From a bacterium (GTDB lineage: Bacteria; Planctomycetota; B15-G4; JADJEK01), in NCBI GenBank assembly GCA_030428825.1, contig JAUIEL010000001.1, forward strand, positions 1-34,757: 34,757 bases of DNA, written 5' to 3'. How positions within the stretch are numbered: position 1 is the first letter of the stretch; each line of letters opens with the position of its first letter. A program made the translations under genes and the position numbers. Positions 25,407 through 32,803 of the stretch are shown piece by piece. The notes below the pieces were generated by a model. It did not search any database. It was not told the origin of the DNA and worked only from the letters and a program-made list of their open reading frames with translations.

Positions 25407-26444
25407 ATGGTGAACGACGCCGACCCGATCACGATCGACGGCTCGCGCGGCGAGGGTGGAGGGCAGGTCCTCCGCTCGGCGCTCGCGCTCTCCGCGGTGA
25501 CCGGCCGGCCTTTCCGGATCACGAGGATCCGGGCCGGCCGGCGAAAATCGGGCCTCCTGCGGCAGCACCTGACGGCGGTCCGGGCGGCGGCCGTGGCCTG
25601 CGGCGCGACGGTGGAGGGCGCGACCCCCGGCTCGGGCGAGCTGTCGTTCGAGCCGGGGCCGCCCGTCCGGGTCGAGGACCGCTTCTCCGTCGGGACCGCG
25701 GGCTCGGCGTGCCTCGTGTTCCAGACCGTGCTGCCGATCCTCCTCGTCGCGCCCGGCCGATCGCGCGTCGTCTTCGAGGGCGGGACGCACAACCCGGCCG
25801 CGCCGACGTTCGAGTTCCTCGCCCGCGCGTTCCTGCCGATCGTGCGACGCATGGGAGCGAAGGTCGACGCGACGCTCGAGCGACCCGGCTTCTTCCCCGC
25901 CGGCGGCGGTCGGTTCGTCGTCGAGGTCGCCGGCGGGGAGCCGCTCCGCCCGCTCGAGTTGGAGACGCGAGGGAAGGTCGTCGGTCGGCGGGCGTGCGTG
26001 CGCGTGGCGAACCTCCCCGATCACGTCGGCGAGCGCGAGCTTCGAGTCCTGCGGAGCAAGCTCGGGTGGCGCGACGAGGAGATCGGCATCGAGAGGTGCG
26101 ACGCGCTCGGACCCGGGAACGTCGTCTCGATCGAGGTCGAGGCCGAGCGCGTCGCCGAGGTCGTGACGTCGTTCGGTGCGCTCGGCGTGAAGGCGGAGGT
26201 CGTCTCGCGGCGGGCGGTCGACGGGGTGCGGCGGTACCTCGCCGCCGACGCGCCCGTCGGCGAGCACCTGGCCGACCAGCTCCTGCTCCCGCTCGCGCTC
26301 TCCCGCGGCGGGCGCTTCCGGACCGTCGCCGTCACGCCGCACTGCTCGACGAACGCCGCGGTGATCGAGCGGTTCCTTCCGGTCGCCATCTCGTTCGGGG
26401 ACGGGGGCGACGGCGCCGTGGCCGTGGAGGTCGCGCCCCGCTGA
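25407..26444 (+). CDS. rtcA: RtcA, RNA 3'-terminal phosphate cyclase
   Basis: 345 residues from the ATG 2 bases after the rtcB stop (tight operon). It uses ATP to convert RNA 3'-phosphates to 2',3'-cyclic phosphates through a covalent His-AMP. Visible signatures: IDGSRGEGGGQVLRSALALS at the N-terminus, RRKSGLLRQHLTAV, the FEGGTHNPAAPTFEFL motif, PGFFPAGGG, and catalytic His312 in AVTPHCSTNAAVIERF. The length is normal for the family (E. coli about 340). With RtcB it processes and rejoins broken RNA, probably tRNA or rRNA, under RtcR control. It is followed by about 210 bases before the membrane/SEC-C gene, with a hairpin 60 bases after its stop. Confidence 0.96.
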   Translation: MVNDADPITIDGSRGEGGGQVLRSALALSAVTGRPFRITRIRAGRRKSGLLRQHLTAVRAAAVACGATVEGATPGSGELSFEPGPPVRVEDRFSVGTAGSACLVFQTVLPILLVAPGRSRVVFEGGTHNPAAPTFEFLARAFLPIVRRMGAKVDATLERPGFFPAGGGRFVVEVAGGEPLRPLELETRGKVVGRRACVRVANLPDHVGERELRVLRSKLGWRDEEIGIERCDALGPGNVVSIEVEAERVAEVVTSFGALGVKAEVVSRRAVDGVRRYLAADAPVGEHLADQLLLPLALSRGGRFRTVAVTPHCSTNAAVIERFLPVAISFGDGGDGAVAVEVAPR

Positions 26445-26473
26445 GCGAAGGGACGTTCCCTCCGTTCAAACTG

Positions 26474-26484
26474 TTCGACACGAA
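26474..26484. promoter_or_regulatory. TTCG-N3-CGAA dyad, copy 1
   Basis: TTCGACACGAA lies just after rtcA. Its exact reverse complement occurs as copy 2 at 26615-26625, 141 bases away, and both are followed by CGAATG or ACGAATG on the plus strand. The dyads bracket the region upstream of the SEC-C/speD/speE operon and could be operators for it. Confidence 0.35.
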
Positions 26485-26506
26485 TGAAAAACGCGACCGG
26501 TCGGAG

Positions 26507-26531
26507 GGCGGGTCCGGCCTCCGGTCCCGCC
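26507..26531. terminator. GC-rich stem-loop after rtcA
   Basis: GGCGGG-T-CCGG and CCGG-T-CCCGCC can pair over 10 bp with one T-T mismatch and a CCT loop. It lies 62 bases after the rtcA stop. It lacks a T-run, so it may be a weak terminator of rtcBA or a regulatory hairpin for the next operon. Confidence 0.35.
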
Positions 26532-26614
26532 GACATCGCGGAATATTGCGGTTCAGGTCGGTTTTCGGTCGAGTTCCGCGCGCGTCCGGCCGAGGACTGG
26601 TGACGGGCCAGTCT

Positions 26615-26625
26615 TTCGTGTCGAA
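26615..26625. promoter_or_regulatory. TTCG-N3-CGAA dyad, copy 2
   Basis: TTCGTGTCGAA, the reverse complement of copy 1, lies 30 bases before the GTG start of the SEC-C/membrane gene. Its position near the start would suit a repressor site (inference). Confidence 0.35.
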
Positions 26626-26654
26626 ACGAATGGGATGCCGGTCCGGAGGTGTTC

Positions 26655-27536
26655 GTGACGCAGGAAAAGGTCCGTCGGCGCGAGAGGTCCGCGCCCGTCG
26701 GGCGCAACGACGATTGCCCGTGCGGCAGCGGTCGGAAGTTCAAGCGCTGCTGCCGCGAGGGTGCGGGCCGCCCCGCGGCGTCCCCCGTCGCGCCGTCGGC
26801 GCGTCCGACGCCGACCGGCGGGCCGCCCCCCCCGGCGCCGGGGGCGGCGGACGCGATCGTCCCCCCGCTCACGCTGGTCCTGGCGTTCTGCAGCATCGTC
26901 TACGAGCTGCTGCTCGGGCAGGCGCTCTCCGCGTTCCTCGGGAACACGGTCCTCCGGTACAGCGTCACCATGGGGCTCTACCTGGTCTCGATGGGGATCG
27001 GCGCGATGCTGGCCCAGGCCCGCGTCCTCGCGCGCCCGGTCGTCTCGTTGCAGATCGTCGAGCTCGCCCTCACCGTCCTCGGCGCGGGGGCGGTGCTGCT
27101 CCTCTGCGTCGCCGACGCGGCCGGCGTCCCGGGGCCGCTGTTCTGGCTCCTCGCGCACGGTCTCATCGTGTCGATCGGCGTCCTCTCCGGGCTCGAGATC
27201 CCGCTGCTGATCGAGCTCCGTTCCCGCCACGACCCCCACGCCGCGAGCGGCGTCCTCGGCGTCGACTACGTCGGCGCGTTCCTGGGGACGGTCACGTTCG
27301 CGTTCTTCTTCTATCCCCGCCTCGGCCTGATCCCGACGACGTTCGTCGTGGCCGCGCTGAACGCCGCCGTCGGCCTCTCCCTGGGGGCGTTCCGCCGCCG
27401 GGTCGAGCCGTCCGTCCGGCCCCGGCACCGCCGGCTGCTGGGGGTCCAGGCGGCGCTCCTGCTCGTCCTCGTCGGCTGCATCGTCGCGGCTCCCTCCATC
27501 AACGAGTTCAGCCTTGACCTGTACCTGGATCGCTGA
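26655..27536 (+). CDS. SEC-C zinc-binding motif fused to seven-helix membrane domain of spermidine-synthase type
   Basis: 293 residues from the GTG at 26655, preceded by GGAGG with 5 bases of spacing; a GTG at 26649 overlaps that site. The N-terminus has a SEC-C motif with Cys21, Cys23, Cys32 and Cys33 (NDDCPCGSGRKFKRCC), known to bind zinc in SecA and many other proteins. A Pro-rich linker (about 40-70) leads to seven hydrophobic helices. These match the membrane domain of the spermidine-synthase-like protein two genes downstream: CSIVYELL versus CSILYELL, ELALTVLGA versus ELALTALGA, GVLSGLEIPLL versus GVLTGAELPLL, VLGVDYVG versus VLGLDYFG. The protein stops (LDLYLDR) just where the other continues into its catalytic domain. 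speD overlaps its end by 23 bases. Function unknown; possibly a membrane partner for SpeD. Confidence 0.88.
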   Translation: MTQEKVRRRERSAPVGRNDDCPCGSGRKFKRCCREGAGRPAASPVAPSARPTPTGGPPPPAPGAADAIVPPLTLVLAFCSIVYELLLGQALSAFLGNTVLRYSVTMGLYLVSMGIGAMLAQARVLARPVVSLQIVELALTVLGAGAVLLLCVADAAGVPGPLFWLLAHGLIVSIGVLSGLEIPLLIELRSRHDPHAASGVLGVDYVGAFLGTVTFAFFFYPRLGLIPTTFVVAALNAAVGLSLGAFRRRVEPSVRPRHRRLLGVQAALLLVLVGCIVAAPSINEFSLDLYLDR

Positions 27537-27912
27537 GTCCCCTCCCGCCGCCCCGGCGCCGACCGACGTCGTCGGGCGCCACCTGTTCGCCGAGCTCCTG
27601 CGGTGCGCGCCGGCCCGGATCGCGCGCGTCGACACCGTCGTGGCGGCGCTGAAGGCCGGCGTGGCCGCCTCCGGCGCGACCCCGCTGGAGGTGACGTCGC
27701 ACCAGTTCGAGCCGTACGGCGTGACGGCGGCGATGTTGATCGCCGAGTCGCACGTCGCGGTGCACACCTGGCCGGAGCGGCGCTACGTCGCCGTCGACTT
27801 CTTCACCTGCTCGGCCGACATGGACGCCGACCGGGGCCTGCGCGTGATGGCCGAACGGTTGGGCGCGGAGAAGGGCGTGCTCCGGGTCGTCGAACGCGGA
27901 GTCTCGGGATGA
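27514..27912 (+). CDS. speD: S-adenosylmethionine decarboxylase proenzyme (SpeD, prokaryotic class 1B type)
   Basis: 132 residues. It decarboxylates AdoMet to supply aminopropyl groups. Key residues fit the Thermotoga enzyme with a constant offset of 16: Ser79 (the cleavage site giving the pyruvoyl group, AESH), His84 (HTWPE) and Cys99 (FFTC) correspond to Ser63, His68 and Cys83. GRHLFAELL and HQFEPYGV are also conserved. The enzyme should therefore self-process and be active. The only in-frame start is a TTG at 27514, inside the end of the preceding gene (23-base overlap), with about 16 residues more than usual before GRHL. No ATG or GTG lies between, so translation probably depends on coupling. 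Its stop overlaps the next ATG (ATGA). Confidence 0.95.
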   Translation: MTCTWIAESPPAAPAPTDVVGRHLFAELLRCAPARIARVDTVVAALKAGVAASGATPLEVTSHQFEPYGVTAAMLIAESHVAVHTWPERRYVAVDFFTCSADMDADRGLRVMAERLGAEKGVLRVVERGVSG

Positions 27913-29858
27913 GCGCGTCTCCGCCGAACCGCTCGCACCTCGCGGACGCCGTCCTCCCGCGTCGGGAGTCCGACGCGGCCCGGCCCCGCGCGCCGACCGC
28001 GGTGTTCGTGCTCGCGGTGACCCTGTCGGCCTGCAGCATCCTGTACGAGCTCCTGATCGCGCAGACGATGGCGATGCTCGCCGCGAACACCGTCGTCTGG
28101 TACTCGATGGTGATCGGCGCCTTCCTCGGGGCGATGGGGCTCGGGGCCTGGTGGAGCCGGCGGCTCGGTCGGCGCGGGCCGTGGCCGACGCTGGTGCGGA
28201 TCGAGCTCGCGCTGACGGCCCTCGGCGCGGCGGTCGTGCCGCTCGTGCACCTCGGCCACCTCGGCTACGCGCGCTGCACGCTCACGGGGCAGGCCGGCCT
28301 CGCGATCGCCTCGTTCTACGGAGGAGCGGCGCTGCTGGTGATCGCGATCGGCGTCCTCACGGGCGCCGAGCTCCCGCTCCTGATGCGGATCGCCCGGGAG
28401 GACCGCGCCGACCGGGGGGTCGAGAACGTCGTCCTCGGTCTCGACTACTTCGGCTCGCTGGTCGGGGCGGTCCTGTTCCCGCTGGTCCTCCTCCCCGCGC
28501 TGCCGCTCTCGGCGATCGGCTTCGGCGTCGCGCTCGTGAACCTCGTCTCCGCGGCGGTCGTCTCGACCTTCGTCGTCGCGGGGCGCCGCGCGCGGTGGCT
28601 GTCGCGGCTCGTGATCGCCGGCCTCGCGGTGACCCTCGTCGCCGGGTTCCTGCACCTCGGTCGGATCGAGCAGTACCTGCTGAAGCGATACTACTACTAC
28701 GACCAGCTCGCGGGCGGGTTCGGGGTGCTCGCGCCGCGGGACGACCTGCCCGACGTCCTCCGTTCCAGCTCGCCGTACCAGAAGATCGACCTCGTGCGAC
28801 GCGTCGAGACCGACTTCTCGGTCGGGCTGATGCCGGCGTACAGCGACAAGCTCGCGCGTCACCCCGGCTTCCCGGTCGACCAGGTCCTGTTCCTGAACGG
28901 CGACTACCAGACGGACACCCGCTACGAGGAGGTGTACCACGAGTGGTTCGCGCACGTCCCGATCGTGGCGAACGGCCGGCCGCCGAGGGACGTCCTCCTC
29001 CTCGGCGGCGGCGACGGCTTCCTGCTCCGCGAGCTGGTGAAGTACGACGCGATCGAGTCGATCACGCACGTCGACATCGACCCGACGCTGATCGAGCTGG
29101 CGAAGACGAACGACGTCCTCCACCGCGCGAACCGCGACGCGTTCCGCGACCCGCGGCTCGACTCCCTCGTCACCGACGGCTACCGGTTCGTCCGGGAGTC
29201 GGAGCGGACCTTCGACGCGATCTACATCGACTTCCCGGTCGCGGCGGACTACGACCTCGCGAAGCTGTACAGCCGCGAGTTCTTCCACTTCGTGCGGCGA
29301 CGGATCGCGCCCGGCGGCTTCGCGGTCTTCGACTCGACCGGGACCAGCCACCTCACCACGCCGAACGAGGACGGCGAGCGCTGGATCTCGCCCGCGAACG
29401 ACTGGTCGATCTACTACCACACCCTCCGCCGGGCCGGGTTCCCGACCATCGTGCCGTACCTCACGACGCTCGAGCTCGACAACCAGGAGGCGCGGGAGGC
29501 GGTCCTGTCGCAGATCGAGATCGAAGGGGAGGTGGCGGCGCTCGAGGCGATCGACGACCCGGCGGAGCGCGAGGCCGAGCGGCGGCGGATGCTCTCGGAC
29601 GTCGTCGACCGGCTGATCTACTCGCACGTCATCTCGCTCGAGCAGGGGTTCGTGCTGCTCGCCCCGGAGGAGCGGGAGTTCTCGACCGAATGGACCGATC
29701 TCGGCGTCGATCTCCACCTGCTCGACGCGGAGCGGTTCGCCCTCGCCTTCGACGTCGAGTTCCCGAAGCCGTCCGCCGTCGACCCCGCGCAGGTGAACTC
29801 GATCATGCGCCCGACCTTCCCGACGCTGCCGTGGTGGCGGCCGCGCCTGCCGTTCTGA
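27909..29858 (+). CDS. speE: Membrane-anchored spermidine-synthase-like aminopropyltransferase
   Basis: 649 residues from an ATG that overlaps the speD stop (ATGA). Residues 30-250 form about seven membrane helices like those of the SEC-C protein. The catalytic part (about 280-480) has SSPYQKIDLV, the acceptor-side motif LNGDYQTDTRYEEVYHEW, the AdoMet-type nucleotide loop LLLGGGDGFLLREL (GGGDG 366-370), HVDIDP and FDAIYIDFPVAADYDLAKLYSREFF (read as motif and helix). Long-form synthases usually have D-L-P-D-P here: the first Asp (441) is kept, but the second is Val444. A 150-residue C-terminal extension follows, as in the long bacterial forms. It probably transfers an aminopropyl group from SpeD's product to an amine at the membrane. 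The Asp loss may mean a different acceptor (inference). Confidence 0.88.
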   Translation: MSASPPNRSHLADAVLPRRESDAARPRAPTAVFVLAVTLSACSILYELLIAQTMAMLAANTVVWYSMVIGAFLGAMGLGAWWSRRLGRRGPWPTLVRIELALTALGAAVVPLVHLGHLGYARCTLTGQAGLAIASFYGGAALLVIAIGVLTGAELPLLMRIAREDRADRGVENVVLGLDYFGSLVGAVLFPLVLLPALPLSAIGFGVALVNLVSAAVVSTFVVAGRRARWLSRLVIAGLAVTLVAGFLHLGRIEQYLLKRYYYYDQLAGGFGVLAPRDDLPDVLRSSSPYQKIDLVRRVETDFSVGLMPAYSDKLARHPGFPVDQVLFLNGDYQTDTRYEEVYHEWFAHVPIVANGRPPRDVLLLGGGDGFLLRELVKYDAIESITHVDIDPTLIELAKTNDVLHRANRDAFRDPRLDSLVTDGYRFVRESERTFDAIYIDFPVAADYDLAKLYSREFFHFVRRRIAPGGFAVFDSTGTSHLTTPNEDGERWISPANDWSIYYHTLRRAGFPTIVPYLTTLELDNQEAREAVLSQIEIEGEVAALEAIDDPAEREAERRRMLSDVVDRLIYSHVISLEQGFVLLAPEEREFSTEWTDLGVDLHLLDAERFALAFDVEFPKPSAVDPAQVNSIMRPTFPTLPWWRPRLPF

Positions 29859-29946
29859 GCGGGCGCCGCGGACCGCCGAACCCGCGACGACGGACGCTGG
29901 GGCGGCCGCTCCCCGGCGAGAACCTCCCCCCGGGCCCGAGACTTCC

Positions 29947-29954
29947 CGTATCCT
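29947..29954 (+). promoter_or_regulatory. Candidate -10 element (CGTATCCT)
   Basis: A variant of the GGTATCCT octamer with the same TATCCT core, 61 bases before the GTG of the FG-GAP protein at 30016. It suggests a promoter separate from the speD/speE operon. Confidence 0.3.
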
Positions 29955-30015
29955 CGCCGCCGAGGGAACTCGCCGCCGCCGGGCCCTCGGGGGCCGTCCA
30001 GGAGAAGGAGTGTCC

Positions 30016-31722
30016 GTGAGGTACCATCCGCCGCGCGCCGCCGCCGTGTTCGCCGTCGTGTTCGCCGTCTCGACCGTCCCCGCCTTCGGTCAGGTCTCGC
30101 TCCACTCGATCGTCGACGAGGGGGCGGCCGACCTCACCGGGAGCGAGGTCGCGGGCCTCGGCGACGTCGACGGCGACGGGCGCGCCGACTTCGCGATCGG
30201 CTCGGGCGGGGTCTCCCACGCCGGGCGGATCGAGGTGCGTTCCGGCGTCGACGCGTCGCTCCTCCACTTCTTCCTCGGTCCCGCGTCGGGAGACGTCATG
30301 AGCCGGGTCGCGGGACCCGGCGACGTCGACGGCGACGGCGTCCCGGACGTGCTCGCCGGCGCTCCCTCGAACGACCACCACGGGGACGCCGCGGGGAGCG
30401 CGCGGGTCCACTCCGGGGCGACCGGCGCGCTCGTCGTCGTCCTGTACGGCGACGCGGCCGGCGACTCGTTCGGCAGCGCCGTCGCGGGGGTGGGGGACGT
30501 CGATCAGGACGGCTTCCGCGACTTCGCGGTCGCGGCCTCCGGCGACGACGACGGCGGCGACCAGGCGGGGAGCGTCCGCGTGTTCTCCGGACAGACGGGG
30601 GCCGCCCTGTTCACTCTCCACGGCTCGTCCGCGTTCGCCTCGTTCGGTTGCTCGATCGACGGCGCCGGGGACGTCGACGGCGACGGCGTCGACGACCTCG
30701 TGATCGGCGAGTGCCACGGGAACGCCGGCGGCGGCAACTCCGGCCGCGTCGCGATCCACTCCGGCGCCGGCGGCGCGCTCTTGCGCTCGTTCGCGGGCGC
30801 TCCGGCCGACCAGCTGGGCCAGTCGGTCGCCGGCGCGGGGGACGTCGATCAGGACGGGCACGCCGACGTGATCGCGGGCGCGATCCTCGCCGACGTGAAC
30901 GGTCCGACGTCCGGCGCGGTGAACGTCTTCTCCGGGAAGGACGGATCGACCCTCTTCCTGCTGCCGGGCGCGGGACCGGACGACCGCCTCGGCTGGCGGG
31001 TGACCGGCGGATTCGACTTCGACGGGGACGGCCGGCTCGACGTCGGCGCCTCCTCGCCGTACGCGGACGCCGGCGGCGGCGAGGTCGGCATGGCGCGCGT
31101 CTGGTCGGGGGTCGACGGATCGATCCTCCAGTCGGTCCTCGGGGAATCGTCGCTCGCCGACTTCGGCGCCGCGCTCGCGTTCACCGGCGACCTCGACGGC
31201 GACGGGCGGAGCGACATGGTGGTCGGCGAGCCGCGGTTCCAGACCGCCACCTTCGACCGCGGGAGGGTGCGCGTCTTCGTCGGTCTCCCCGCGTCGTGCC
31301 CGAACCTCCCCGGGAGCCTCGATTTCAGCCACGACGGCGTCCCCGACGCCTGCCAGGTCTGCCAGCCGGACCTGACCGGCGAGGGGCCGGGCAACATGAA
31401 GCTGAAGGTCTGCGGCGACGCCCTGACCACGGCGGGGAGCGTCGCGCGGCTCGCGGTGTCGAACGGCACCCCCGGCGTCCCGGTCTTCCTGCTCGCCGCG
31501 CTGACGAACCAGCCGACGGAGCTCCTCGGCGGGACGGTCCTTCCGTGGCCGGACCCGGCGGTCGTGGCGGCGACGCTCGACGGGAGCGGTCGGTTCCTGA
31601 TCGACGTCGCCGGCGGCGCCGGCGTCCCGGTCAAGGTGTACGTCCAGGCGGTCGCGCCGTGGCCGGGCGGGCCGTTCGAGGCCGAGCTCTCGGGCGCGAC
31701 CGCGGTCACGATCGGAACCTGA
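30016..31722 (+). CDS. Secreted seven-repeat FG-GAP (integrin-like) protein
   Basis: 568 residues from the GTG at 30016; AAGGAG at 30005-30010 with 5 bases of spacing favours it over the GTG at 30010. Signal peptide residues about 1-26 (AAVFAVVFAVSTVPAFG). Seven FG-GAP repeats follow (GLGDVDGDGRADFAIG, GPGDVDGDGVPDVLAG, GVGDVDQDGFRDFAVA, GAGDVDGDGVDDLVIG, GAGDVDQDGHADVIAG, GGFDFDGDGRLDVGAS, FTGDLDGDGRSDMVVG), matching one full seven-bladed propeller with calcium loops. A Cys-containing link (CPNLPGSLDFSHDGVPDAC) has the thrombospondin-3-like DxxxDGxxDxC form. The C-terminus (from GNMKLKVCGD, ending ATAVTIGT) is a divergent copy of the shared C-terminal domain. It is likely extracellular; function unknown. 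Confidence 0.87.
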   Translation: MRYHPPRAAAVFAVVFAVSTVPAFGQVSLHSIVDEGAADLTGSEVAGLGDVDGDGRADFAIGSGGVSHAGRIEVRSGVDASLLHFFLGPASGDVMSRVAGPGDVDGDGVPDVLAGAPSNDHHGDAAGSARVHSGATGALVVVLYGDAAGDSFGSAVAGVGDVDQDGFRDFAVAASGDDDGGDQAGSVRVFSGQTGAALFTLHGSSAFASFGCSIDGAGDVDGDGVDDLVIGECHGNAGGGNSGRVAIHSGAGGALLRSFAGAPADQLGQSVAGAGDVDQDGHADVIAGAILADVNGPTSGAVNVFSGKDGSTLFLLPGAGPDDRLGWRVTGGFDFDGDGRLDVGASSPYADAGGGEVGMARVWSGVDGSILQSVLGESSLADFGAALAFTGDLDGDGRSDMVVGEPRFQTATFDRGRVRVFVGLPASCPNLPGSLDFSHDGVPDACQVCQPDLTGEGPGNMKLKVCGDALTTAGSVARLAVSNGTPGVPVFLLAALTNQPTELLGGTVLPWPDPAVVAATLDGSGRFLIDVAGGAGVPVKVYVQAVAPWPGGPFEAELSGATAVTIGT

Positions 31723-31742
31723 AGCGAACGGAGGACCACGAG

Positions 31743-32774
31743 ATGCGCGCTCGATTCGCCGTCCTCGCCGTCGCCCTGCTGTCGCCCCTCCCGTCGGCCG
31801 TCGCCGCCCCCCCGCGCGTCGTGGTCCCGAACGTCCACGAGACATTGGAGGGGGCGCTCGACAACGCCTACCCGTACCGGTTCACCGCCGGCGCCGGGCG
31901 CTACCAGCAGGCGTTCGCCGCGTCCCAGTTCCCCGGACCGATCGTGATCGGCGAGATCGCCTATCGGTACCTGCACGACGAGCCGAACGGGAAGGCGCCG
32001 GCGGATTTCAAGATGACGCTGTCGTACAGCGCGTCGCCGTGGGACGCGCTCTCGCCGACGTTCGGCGCCAACGTCGGCCCCGGCGCGACCGTGGTGTTCG
32101 ACGGCGTCTGGACGATCAAGAAGTTCTCGGGGGATCCGCTCACGCCGAACCGGTTCGCGCAGCGCCTCGTCCTCACCAAGACGTTCCTCTACGACCCGTC
32201 GCTCGGCGACCTCCTGATGGACGTCGAGATGCGGTCGTCGGCCTTCCCGCTCGGCGTCGGGACGGGCGCGTTCGAGGCGACCGGCACCGCGCCGGGCGTC
32301 GGTCGCGTGTTCGCGAACGACGGGAACCCGACCAGCCCCGTCGGGGTGTTCGTGAAGACGGGCCTCGTCACCGAGTTCACGGCCTCCGGCGTCCTGGAGG
32401 TCGGGAGCGGGTGCCCCGGGAGTCAGCCGTCGGCGCCGGAGCTCGGATGGTTCGGGGCCCCGCTCCCCGGCGCGCAGGTCTCGCTCCTCCTCTCGAACGG
32501 GCTCGGCGGCGCCGCCTCGGTCACGCTCGTCGGCGCGGGGGCGGCGTCGGTCCCGATCGGGGACGGCTGCGACCTGCTCGTCTCGCCGCCGGTCCTGCCG
32601 CTCCTCGTCCCGCTCGGCGGCAGTGGGCCGGGCGCCGGCACGTACTCCCTGCCGGCGGTGATCCCGCCGACCGCGCCGTCCGGCACGATCCGGATGCAGG
32701 CGTTCGTCGCCGACCCCGGCGGTCCGATCGGGCTCTCCGCCACCCAGGGGCTGGCGATCACGATCGGCCCCTGA
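31743..32774 (+). CDS. Secreted protein, first of a tandem paralogous pair, with shared C-terminal domain
   Basis: 343 residues from the ATG at 31743, with GGAGG 8 bases upstream; the frame is open well upstream but overlaps the FG-GAP gene. Signal peptide residues 1-21 (VLAVALLSPLPSAVA). Residues 25-220 form a beta-rich domain with GRYQQAFAASQFPG, IGEIAYRYL, ADFKMTLSY, GATVVFDGVWTI and YDPSLGDLLMD, a family seen in planctomycete-type secreted proteins and without a known activity. After GSGCPG comes the shared C-terminal domain, ending SATQGLAITIGP. The next gene is its duplicate. It follows the FG-GAP gene by 20 bases, so the two are probably cotranscribed. Confidence 0.83.
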   Translation: MRARFAVLAVALLSPLPSAVAAPPRVVVPNVHETLEGALDNAYPYRFTAGAGRYQQAFAASQFPGPIVIGEIAYRYLHDEPNGKAPADFKMTLSYSASPWDALSPTFGANVGPGATVVFDGVWTIKKFSGDPLTPNRFAQRLVLTKTFLYDPSLGDLLMDVEMRSSAFPLGVGTGAFEATGTAPGVGRVFANDGNPTSPVGVFVKTGLVTEFTASGVLEVGSGCPGSQPSAPELGWFGAPLPGAQVSLLLSNGLGGAASVTLVGAGAASVPIGDGCDLLVSPPVLPLLVPLGGSGPGAGTYSLPAVIPPTAPSGTIRMQAFVADPGGPIGLSATQGLAITIGP

Positions 32775-32795
32775 CCCCCCGGGCGACCGCGTCGG

Positions 32796-32803
32796 GGTAC
32801 GAT
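32796..32803 (+). promoter_or_regulatory. Candidate -10 element (GGTACGAT)
   Basis: A looser member of the GGTA octamer group; TACGAT fits TAnnnT. It overlaps the first possible ATG (32802) of the second tandem paralogue. If it is a real promoter, translation would have to begin at the ATG at 32811. Confidence 0.22.

Noticed and set aside
26507..26531. Strong intrinsic terminator after rtcA
   Set aside because: The stem is good but no T-run follows, so it is listed only as a weak candidate.
26655..27536. SEC-C/membrane gene as a truncated speE pseudogene
   Set aside because: The stop falls at the domain border, the gene has its own fused motif and a good ribosome binding site, and it overlaps speD; no remnant of a catalytic domain follows.
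27909..29858. Spermidine-synthase-like protein as a dead enzyme
   Set aside because: GGGDG, the first active-site Asp and the YHE motif are kept; only the second Asp is changed, so altered specificity is the more careful reading.
29803..31845. 680-codon minus-strand open frame
   Set aside because: Antisense to the seven-repeat FG-GAP protein; its periodicity mirrors that gene's repeats.
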